Assembly (NCBI GenBank): GCA_019090405.1
Contig: JAHRVZ010000219.1
Coordinates: 1-9,664, forward strand
Length of the DNA: 9,664 nt
From: Paracoccaceae bacterium
GTDB lineage: Bacteria; Pseudomonadota; Alphaproteobacteria; Rhodobacterales; Rhodobacteraceae
Direction: 5' to 3'
Made by a program: the position numbers and the translations under genes. This document shows positions 1-5,682 of the stretch, one piece after another (position 1 is the first letter of the stretch; each line of letters begins with the position of its first letter). The notes beneath the pieces are model-generated. The model made no database searches, had not been told where the DNA came from, and was given only the letters and a program-made list of their open reading frames with translations.

Positions 1-82
1 GATAATATGCTGACGACAATTGAACCTTAAGCATGATACGGTTCGTCGCCACGGCATCTATGATCAGAATGGTGCCCTGCAA
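1..82 (-). CDS. pleD: PleD-type response regulator/diguanylate cyclase, N-terminal fragment (cut by window edge)
   Basis: Reading leftward from a TTG codon at 82-80, 27 codons remain open to the window edge. They encode a receiver-domain beginning, ILIIDAVATNRIMLKVQLS, followed by SAYY. This matches the first beta strand and helix of PleD receiver domains (ILVVDDIEANVRLLEAKL in Caulobacter). PleD is a cytoplasmic two-receiver GGDEF protein that makes c-di-GMP when phosphorylated; none of its later domains is visible here. I chose the TTG start because GAAAGG (complement of 90-95) lies 7 nt upstream and because the family begins right at this point. The receiver normally has an acidic pair at the first strand end; here it is Asp9-Ala10, so one Mg2+-binding acid is missing from the first receiver. 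The gene is divergent from the DUF3572 gene. The family call is fairly firm; the exact start is less so. Confidence 0.78.
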   Translation of the reverse strand, partial: MQGTILIIDAVATNRIMLKVQLSSAYY

Positions 83-185
83 GGAGTTGCCTTTCAAACA
101 ATAAATCTGGTTTCCCTGAGTCTCAGCGAGAGAGATTAACAGGCCGTAAAGGAATGGCCGCTTTTGCCGGTTTTGAATAAAATAA

Positions 186-199
186 TTACGAATTCGTAA
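186..199. repeat. Perfect 14-bp palindrome, operator-like
   Basis: TTACGAATTCGTAA reads the same on both strands over all 14 bases. It lies 104 bp upstream of the pleD start and 215 bp upstream of the DUF3572 start. Its size and dyad symmetry suit a homodimeric helix-turn-helix regulator. I cannot assign it to a known regulator family. Confidence 0.4.
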
Positions 200-242
200 C
201 CATGTTTTGGTTTAAATCGACAAATTAGTTAAATTTTATCAA

Positions 243-270
243 TTGTTTGCATGTTTATCTGGCCTAGATA
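243..270 (+). promoter_or_regulatory. Candidate sigma70-type promoter for the DUF3572 gene
   Basis: TTGTTT (243-248) and TAGATA (265-270) are separated by 16 bp and resemble -35 and -10 hexamers. The implied start near 277 would give a leader of about 135 nt before the ATG at 414. The match is loose and alphaproteobacterial promoters are poorly predicted by eye. Confidence 0.25.
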
Positions 271-272
271 AA
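254..272. repeat. Inverted repeat TTTATCT-N5-AGATAAA overlapping the candidate promoter
   Basis: The 7-bp arms at 254-260 and 266-272 are perfect complements around GGCCT. The repeat covers part of the candidate spacer and the whole -10 element, where a repressor would block polymerase. It lacks a GC-rich stem and a following T run, so an operator is likelier than a terminator. Confidence 0.4.
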
Positions 273-413
273 TTTTTTGAAATTTTGGTGCGGGCTGCGG
301 AAATAATATCCATCATTCGATTGGGATAACAATGCGTTGCTGGCGCTGATACACCTATTGTTGGAATGAACATTTACTGTTCAGTCTGGCGCATGTTCGG
401 AGGTACTGTACAA

Positions 414-698
414 ATGCCCTTTTCATCTGAGGCGGCTGAAACGCTTGGGTTACAGGCTTTGACCTGGCTGGTTGGAAACGAAGATCTGTTGCCGGTTTTT
501 CTGGGGGCAACAGGTGCGTCTGAAAACGACATTAAGCAGCAGGCGAAAAACCCGGAATTCCTTGGGTCTGTATTAGATTTCCTAATGATGGATGACGCCT
601 GGGTGGTTTCATTTTGCGACGTGTATTCAATGGCTTATGATCGACCAATGCACGCGCGTGCCGCTTTGCCCGGTGGGCAGCAGGTCAATTGGACCTAA
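414..698 (+). CDS. DUF3572 domain-containing protein
   Basis: A 94-residue cytoplasmic protein of unknown function. The whole length matches what I recall of the DUF3572 family, small proteins largely of alphaproteobacteria: an ALTWL segment near residues 15-19, LLPVFLGATG at 25-34, a PEFLGSVLDFL segment at 47-57 and an ARAALPGG tail at 81-88. There is no signal peptide or membrane segment. I chose the ATG at 414 over the in-frame ATG at 366 because GGAGG at 399-403 is well spaced from it, and the extra 16 residues do not look like family sequence. The gene is divergent from pleD; in Caulobacter a DUF3572 gene lies near divK-pleD (from memory), which hints at a link to cell-cycle or c-di-GMP control without proving one. 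It is followed after 61 bp by the HAD gene on the same strand. Confidence 0.82.
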   Translation: MPFSSEAAETLGLQALTWLVGNEDLLPVFLGATGASENDIKQQAKNPEFLGSVLDFLMMDDAWVVSFCDVYSMAYDRPMHARAALPGGQQVNWT

Positions 699-759
699 AT
701 TGTGATGCAAAGTTAATACAGGCAAAACCGCCTTGGAAAAATAAGTAGGACGCCCAAGA

Positions 760-1449
760 ATGACACCTCAGGCAATAGTTTTTGACAAAGACGGCACCTT
801 GTTTGATTTCAGAGCAACCTGGGAAGTCTGGGCGCGAAGTTTTCTGTTGGGAATTACCAATCACGATCTGGAACGTGCCGAATATGTCGGACAGCAGATC
901 GGCTTTGATTTGAAAACTAATTCGTTCCAACACGACAGCATCGTAATTGCGAACCCGGTTGTGGACGTTGCTCAGGCGCTGGTACCATACCTGCCAGAAT
1001 TCTCGGTTAATGCGCTTGTTGACCGGCTTAACAGCGAGGCTGAAAACGTGCCGCAGTCCGAGGCCGTGGCGCTGGTGCCGTTTCTTGGGACATTGCGGGC
1101 GCGGGGGCTGAAATTGGGCGTTGCTACAAATGACGCTGAAGGCCCGGCGCGGATACATCTGACGAACGCGGGCGTGTTGGAACATTTCGACTTTATCGCC
1201 GGTTTCGATAGCGGATACGGTGCAAAACCCGCGCCCGGACAGCTTTTGGCCTTTGCGACAGCGACGAATATTGCACCAGAACGGGTGGTGATGGTCGGTG
1301 ATAGCACCCACGACCTGGTGGCTGGGCGTGCTGCAGGAATGCAGACCGTCGGAGTTCTGACCGGCATCGCGCTGGCGGATGAATTGATACCTTATGCTGA
1401 TGTGGTTCTGCCAGACATCGGGCATTTGCCGGAATGGATCGAAAGATAA
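760..1449 (+). CDS. HAD-superfamily hydrolase, phosphoglycolate phosphatase-like
   Basis: A 229-residue soluble phosphatase of the haloacid dehalogenase superfamily, subfamily IA. All four HAD motifs are present. Motif I is DKDGTLFD at 9-16, with nucleophile Asp9 and general acid Asp11. Motif II is VATND at 121-125, with Thr123. Motif III is Lys156 in GAKPAPG. Motif IV is GDSTHD at 180-185, with Mg2+-binding Asp181 and Asp185. A helical cap at about 17-95 is typical of the Gph/PGP group, which removes phosphate from 2-phosphoglycolate or other small phosphoesters. The substrate here cannot be fixed from sequence. The start is supported by AGGA at 747-750, 9 nt upstream of the ATG. It may be co-transcribed with the DUF3572 gene (61-bp gap), while the inverted repeat at 1488-1510 may end the transcript. 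Confidence 0.88.
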   Translation: MTPQAIVFDKDGTLFDFRATWEVWARSFLLGITNHDLERAEYVGQQIGFDLKTNSFQHDSIVIANPVVDVAQALVPYLPEFSVNALVDRLNSEAENVPQSEAVALVPFLGTLRARGLKLGVATNDAEGPARIHLTNAGVLEHFDFIAGFDSGYGAKPAPGQLLAFATATNIAPERVVMVGDSTHDLVAGRAAGMQTVGVLTGIALADELIPYADVVLPDIGHLPEWIER

Positions 1450-1487
1450 CGCCGCAGGTCGAGACCAAAACCATTGTATTGCAGGAA

Positions 1488-1510
1488 AAAACGACAAGAC
1501 CTGTCGTTTT
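1488..1510. repeat. Perfect 9-bp inverted repeat AAAACGACA-N5-TGTCGTTTT: terminator or operator
   Basis: Arms 1488-1496 and 1502-1510 are exact complements around a 5-nt loop. The stem ends in A4/T4 on both sides, so it could act as a weak bidirectional intrinsic terminator after the HAD gene. The stem has only three G-C pairs and the T run is just four long. Its centre is about 72 bp before the methyltransferase ATG, so it could equally be an operator for that gene. Confidence 0.5.
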
Positions 1511-1570
1511 CAGAGCGGAGCTTGGGTGCGCGCTGGGGCTTTTTGAAAGGTAACAACCCAGGAGACAAGC

Positions 1571-3130
1571 ATGGCAGATCGTTCAGAGCGAAAACGGCGT
1601 GGTGGCGGACGAGCAGGCGCTAAAGAACGCCGAGGTGCCGCGCTGATCGAACAAATGCCCTGGCGGCTGCCGCTCAATTCGGATCACCCGACGGAACCTT
1701 TGGACCAAGAAGGCATAGAGGCCATCCACCAAGGTGCCATGACCATCCTCGAAGAGATCGGCATCGCCATTCTGAACCCCGAGGCGCTTGAAATTTATCG
1801 CAAGGCCGGGTGCATCATTGACGGTGACATCGTGCGTATGGGGCGCGACTGGATCATGGAAATGGTGGCTTTGGCGCCCTCAGAATTCACCATTACGCCG
1901 CGCAATCCTGATCGGCAACTGATTGTTGGCGGAAAACACATCCTGTTTGGGAATGTGTCGTCGCCGCCCAATTATTGGGACATGGAAATTGGCACAAAGG
2001 TGTCCGGTACACGGGAAATGTGCGCCAATCTGTTGAAGTTGACCCAGTATTTCAACTGCATCCACTTTGCCGGTGGCTACCCGGTTGAACCTGTCGATGT
2101 TCATGCCAGCGTGCGCCATCTGGACGTGGTATTTGACAAGCTGACACTGACCGATAAAGCCATGCATGCCTATTCGCTTGGCAAAGAACGGGTCGAGGAT
2201 GTGATGGAGATGGTGCGCATCGCGGGCGGTCTTAGCCACGATGAATTCGACGCCAGCCCCCGCATGTACACCAACATCAATTCAACGTCGCCGCTGAAAC
2301 ACGATTATCCGATGCTAGACGGCTGGATGCGGATGGCGCGACGCGGGCAAGGCTGCGTGGTAACGCCCTTTACGCTTGCCGGGGCGATGGCGCCGGTGAC
2401 AATGGCCGGGGCCGTGGCGCAGTCTTTGGCCGAAGGGTTATGTGCGGTTGCGCTGGCGCAGTATATAAATCCCGGTTGCCCTTGTGTAATTGGCACGTTC
2501 ACGTCGAATGTCGACATGAAATCGGGCGCGCCTGCCTTTGGCACTCCGGAATATATGCGCGCCACGCAAATGACCGGTCAATTGGCGCGGTTTTACGGTT
2601 TGCCAATGCGATCATCCGGCGTGTGTACGGCAAACGTTCCTGATGGACAGGCCATGTGGGAAACGTCCAACAGCCTTTGGGCCTCGGTCCAGTCGGGCAC
2701 GAATATGGTCTATCACGCGGCTGGCTGGCTTGAGGGAGGACTGATCGCGTCGCCTGAAAAATTTATCATGGATTGCGAGGTTTTGCAGCAAATTCAACGC
2801 TATATGGAGCCGGAAATTGTAGCCACCACACCGGATGACATCGCGCTGGATGCCATTCGAGATGTGGGAAATGACGGTCATTTCTTTGGAATTCAGCATA
2901 CCCAAGACCGATATACCACGGCGTTTTATCAGCCCTTCCTGAGTGACTGGAAAAACTATGAAGGCTGGGAAGCGGCAGGCGGTGTGTGGACACCGGAACG
3001 TGCGCATCTGATGTTCAAAGAGATTATCAACAATTTTGAAGAGCCACCCATGGATGTCGCCATCCGCGAGGAATTGGTTGAATTTGTAGATAAACGCAAA
3101 AAAGAGGGCGGGGCTCCGACCGATTTCTAA
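1571..3130 (+). CDS. MttB-family (trimethylamine methyltransferase family) protein, non-pyrrolysine type
   Basis: A 519-residue member of the MttB family, TIM-barrel enzymes that move a methyl group from a quaternary or tertiary amine to a corrinoid protein or tetrahydrofolate-linked acceptor. Conserved stretches include the helix IEAIHQGAMTILEEIGIAIL (49-68), TPFTLAGAMAPVT (265-277), GSPAFG-like GAPAFGTPEY (319-328), SSGVCTANVPDGQA (348-361) and HAAGWLEGGL (382-391). Archaeal MttB carries pyrrolysine (UAG) in the region matching about 346-362. Here that loop uses ordinary sense codons, as in MtgB-type glycine betaine methyltransferases and other bacterial homologues, so trimethylamine is not the assumed substrate. 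Residues 1-22 are rich in Arg, Lys and Gly, a tail I recall from alphaproteobacterial homologues. AGGAG at 1560-1564 supports the start. No corrinoid-binding or reactivase gene is adjacent, so any partner is encoded elsewhere. Confidence 0.87.
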   Translation: MADRSERKRRGGGRAGAKERRGAALIEQMPWRLPLNSDHPTEPLDQEGIEAIHQGAMTILEEIGIAILNPEALEIYRKAGCIIDGDIVRMGRDWIMEMVALAPSEFTITPRNPDRQLIVGGKHILFGNVSSPPNYWDMEIGTKVSGTREMCANLLKLTQYFNCIHFAGGYPVEPVDVHASVRHLDVVFDKLTLTDKAMHAYSLGKERVEDVMEMVRIAGGLSHDEFDASPRMYTNINSTSPLKHDYPMLDGWMRMARRGQGCVVTPFTLAGAMAPVTMAGAVAQSLAEGLCAVALAQYINPGCPCVIGTFTSNVDMKSGAPAFGTPEYMRATQMTGQLARFYGLPMRSSGVCTANVPDGQAMWETSNSLWASVQSGTNMVYHAAGWLEGGLIASPEKFIMDCEVLQQIQRYMEPEIVATTPDDIALDAIRDVGNDGHFFGIQHTQDRYTTAFYQPFLSDWKNYEGWEAAGGVWTPERAHLMFKEIINNFEEPPMDVAIREELVEFVDKRKKEGGAPTDF

Positions 3131-3210
3131 CAGGTTTCCCAATGGTTTGCGTGACTATTGAGCCGAGCGGGGCTAGGGTGTTGTAATCATAACAACATAA
3201 GGTTGGCGAA

Positions 3211-4989
3211 ATGAGTTTCAGACAGGCAAACCAGATTGCAATCCATCGACTGTTTTTGGCGATCTTTGGAGCGGGCGCGGGCCTGGCGCTTTGGTTGCTG
3301 ACTGATAACTGGGACAGCGCCCATTTCTCACCTGCCTTGTACCTTGCAATATTTGTTTTTGTCCTTGTTTATTCTTTGGTTGTGCTGGCGCTTGTCGGCC
3401 CGCTTGGCTTTGCGCGGGCTTTGCCGGGGGGGCTGTTGCTGGCGGTGCCGGTGACAATTCTGGCCAGTATGGCCGGGTTGCGTTTTGTGACGGCCACCGA
3501 TCTTTTTGATAATGGAATCATGGTGACTGTAATCCTGATGCTGGTTCTGATTGCAACGCCATTTCTGTCCTGCTGGCTGACTGACAGGAAAAGTTGGCTG
3601 CACTATGAAGTCCTGTTTGATACGGCTTGGGTGATTGCAGTGCGCTATATTGTGGCGTGGGTATTTGTCGGTGTGTTCTGGTTGGTCCTGTTCCTGTCTG
3701 ACGCGCTTTTGAAGCTGGTTGATGTTAGGCTGCTTCAACTCTTTGTCAACGATACCTGGGCGACAGTCACCTTGACCGGCGCGGTTCTGGGGCTTGCCAT
3801 GGCCGTTGTTTACGAACTTCGCGCGATGATTTCTCCCTATCTGATTTTGCGGCTGTTGCGGTTGATGGTACCACCGGTTCTGGCCGTTCTGGCGATATTC
3901 CTTGCGGCCATTCCGCTGCGTGGGCTGACTGGGGTCTTTGGTGGTCTTTCGTCCGGGGCCACATTGATGGCCGCAGCGATTGTCGGAATTTCACTGGTCG
4001 CGACAGCACTGGATCGCGACGACGCAGTGGCGGTCAAAACACGTGGAATCCGGTTAGCGACGCAAGGCTTGGCAGTTTTGCTACCGTTGTTGACGGCCCT
4101 TGCGGTCTGGTCGGTGGTCCTGCGGGTACAGCAATATGGCTGGACACCCGAACGTGTTCTGGCCGGTTTGATAGCAGGTTTTCTGCTTGTATATGGCGTG
4201 GCTTATGCTGCGGCTGTGGTGATGCACACAAACTGGATGGCCCGTATTCGCCGAATAAATGTGGTTATGGCAATGGCTGTTATTGTGGTTTCGGCTTTGT
4301 GGATGACTCCTTTCCTGAATGCTTATCGCATAGCTGCGAACAGTCAGTTAACATTGTTTGAGCAGGGTGACATTTCTGTCAGTCAGTTAGCATTGTGGGA
4401 AATGGAACATGAATGGGGGCGCGTCGGTCAGGCTGGGATCCGCAGTGTCGAGGTCATGAAAAACCGTCCGGATCATGTTGAAATAGCAGAGAAAATCAAT
4501 GCCGTTCGGACCGAGACTAGCCGATATCGCGCCAACCGAGTGGTGGAAAAAACCATCATCCCCAAGCAGTCTGAAACCCTTGTCAGCCTGCTACCAACGC
4601 GTCCGGAATCGTTTTCTTTGGGCACGGATGCGTTTGTGGATTTGCAGCTTGATCGCGTTAATCAATGGCTCGATGGCTGCCAGCGGACTTTGCCCGATGG
4701 ACGCGCAGGTTGTGTTCTGATTCTGGGCGAATTCACACCGGGTGCTGTTCCAGAAAGCGAGGCGATGCTGCTATATACCGGTCAAAATAATCAAGGTCAG
4801 GCACATTTTGTTGCTTTGAATGAGGGTAAGATTTTCGAGGTTAAACAGGTCTTTGACCCAGTTTCGAATACTTGGGCGCGTTTCCCAACAGATGCCATCG
4901 CAAAGGTCTTGGATGGCGGGTTTAAGGTTCAACCACGTCAGGGGTCGGCGCTACATGTTGGTGGCCAGGTGCTGGAACCTGCGAATTGA
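3211..4989 (+). CDS. DUF4153 domain-containing multi-pass inner-membrane protein
   Basis: A 592-residue integral membrane protein resembling the DUF4153 family, whose function is unknown. About eleven hydrophobic segments can be counted: roughly 12-32, 42-66, 72-92, 102-124, 139-165, 184-202, 217-237, 249-268, 285-305, 315-338 and 349-370. The remaining part, about 375-592, is hydrophilic and carries two cysteines 11 residues apart (codons near 4678 and 4711), which could form a disulfide if the domain is periplasmic. There is no cleavable signal peptide; the first helix would act as the anchor. The start is supported by AAGG at 3199-3202, 8 nt before the ATG. It lies 80 bp after the methyltransferase gene on the same strand, so co-transcription is possible. 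A transport role for the methyltransferase substrate would be a guess; the sequence shows no known transporter motif. Confidence 0.78.
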   Translation: MSFRQANQIAIHRLFLAIFGAGAGLALWLLTDNWDSAHFSPALYLAIFVFVLVYSLVVLALVGPLGFARALPGGLLLAVPVTILASMAGLRFVTATDLFDNGIMVTVILMLVLIATPFLSCWLTDRKSWLHYEVLFDTAWVIAVRYIVAWVFVGVFWLVLFLSDALLKLVDVRLLQLFVNDTWATVTLTGAVLGLAMAVVYELRAMISPYLILRLLRLMVPPVLAVLAIFLAAIPLRGLTGVFGGLSSGATLMAAAIVGISLVATALDRDDAVAVKTRGIRLATQGLAVLLPLLTALAVWSVVLRVQQYGWTPERVLAGLIAGFLLVYGVAYAAAVVMHTNWMARIRRINVVMAMAVIVVSALWMTPFLNAYRIAANSQLTLFEQGDISVSQLALWEMEHEWGRVGQAGIRSVEVMKNRPDHVEIAEKINAVRTETSRYRANRVVEKTIIPKQSETLVSLLPTRPESFSLGTDAFVDLQLDRVNQWLDGCQRTLPDGRAGCVLILGEFTPGAVPESEAMLLYTGQNNQGQAHFVALNEGKIFEVKQVFDPVSNTWARFPTDAIAKVLDGGFKVQPRQGSALHVGGQVLEPAN

Positions 4990-5044
4990 GGCAGTTTGAT
5001 AATGAGGCGGTGTAAAACTGTGTCGAATTGAGTTTATTGAGCCT

Positions 5045-5072
5045 TTGTTAAGTATTGGTCTGCAAGTATAGC
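5045..5072 (+). promoter_or_regulatory. Candidate promoter of the HNOB/HNOBA-GGDEF gene pair
   Basis: TTGTTA (5045-5050) and TATAGC (5067-5072) are spaced by 16 bp in the 105-bp gap before the HNOB gene, giving a leader of about 15 nt that still includes the AAGGG ribosome binding site at 5083-5087. The hexamer match is partial, so this is only a candidate. Confidence 0.3.
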
Positions 5073-5094
5073 GCAATAGTGTAAGGGCGCGAAC

Positions 5095-5682
5095 ATGCAT
5101 GGGCTAATCAACAGGACGATTCAATCGTTCACCTGTCATACTTACGGACACGCCCGCTGGTTGGCGGTGACCGAGGCCGCTGGACTGGATTTTTCCGAGT
5201 TTGAGGCAATGTTGACCTATGACGAAGATTTGACACGTCAAGTGCTTAGCGCATTGTGTGCCGATCTGGATCGCGATGAAACAGACGTGCTCGAAGATCT
5301 GGGAACGTTTCTGGTGTCCAACCCAAATGTTGAATCTTTGCGGCGATTGCTGCGATTTGGCGGTGTCAACTACACTGAGTTCCTGCATTCCCTGGACGAT
5401 TTGCCAGATCGGGCCCGACTTGCGGTGTCTGACTTGAATTTGCCTAAACTGGAACTGCGTGAACATGCGGCAGGACAGTACAGTCTGACGTGTCGAGCAG
5501 GGCTGCAGGGGTTTGGCAGTGTGATGCAGGGGGTTTTACGGGCGATGGCAGATGATTATGGGGCGCTTGTGGTGTTGGATCACCACGGCGGGAATAATGG
5601 CGCCGAAGTGATCGACATTACAGTTATTGAATCCGCATGGGCTAAGGGACGCTCATTTGATCTTGGGGCAGGCGCCGGATGA
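5095..5682 (+). CDS. HNOB (H-NOX) domain protein lacking the canonical heme-ligand histidine
   Basis: A 195-residue single-domain protein of the heme NO-binding family, the N-terminal domain of animal soluble guanylate cyclase. Family marks are the MHGLINR opening (compare MYGFVNH in sGC beta1), the YG at 17-18, the YDED stretch at 42-45, FGKMF-like LGTFL at 69-73 and EFLHSLDDLP at 95-104. Aligning EFLHSLDDLP with EFLQNLDALH of human sGC beta1 puts Pro104 exactly at the proximal His105. Aligning RAGLQ (134-138) with REGLQ puts Ser130, Thr132 and Arg134 at the Tyr, Ser and Arg of the YxSxR propionate motif, so only Arg is kept. Canonical heme binding is therefore doubtful. My memory of Rhodobacteraceae relatives also has LDDLP here, which would make it a subfamily trait. 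AAGGG at 5083-5087 supports the start. The stop overlaps the next ATG (ATGA, 5679-5682), implying translational coupling to the cyclase. Confidence 0.87.
   Translation: MHGLINRTIQSFTCHTYGHARWLAVTEAAGLDFSEFEAMLTYDEDLTRQVLSALCADLDRDETDVLEDLGTFLVSNPNVESLRRLLRFGGVNYTEFLHSLDDLPDRARLAVSDLNLPKLELREHAAGQYSLTCRAGLQGFGSVMQGVLRAMADDYGALVVLDHHGGNNGAEVIDITVIESAWAKGRSFDLGAGAG

Larger units (their letters stand above)
83..413. promoter_or_regulatory. AT-rich divergent control region between pleD and the DUF3572 gene
   Basis: This 331-bp gap has no credible ORF. Its core, about 178-280, is much richer in A and T than the flanking genes, as expected for divergent promoters. It contains a perfect 14-bp palindrome (186-199), a perfect 7-bp inverted repeat with a 5-bp spacer (254-272) and a possible plus-strand -35/-10 pair (243-270). 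Each is listed separately. The ribosome binding site of the DUF3572 gene lies at 399-403. Confidence 0.5.

Noticed and set aside
197..240. CtrA-like sites (TTAA-N7-TTAA or TTAACCAT) near pleD
   Set aside because: Only partial matches such as GTAACCATG and isolated TTAA were found; no second half-site at 7-bp spacing.
366..413. Upstream ATG adding 16 residues to the DUF3572 protein
   Set aside because: GGAGG at 399-403 is positioned for the ATG at 414 and would be inside the gene if 366 were used.
685..1497. 270-codon open frame antisense to the HAD gene
   Set aside because: It lies opposite a gene with all four HAD motifs; its composition (many Arg, Gln, His, Ser) is that of a shadow frame.
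3181..3197. GTTGT...ACAAC dyad before the DUF4153 gene
   Set aside because: The arms are only 5 bp with a mismatched centre, as expected by chance.
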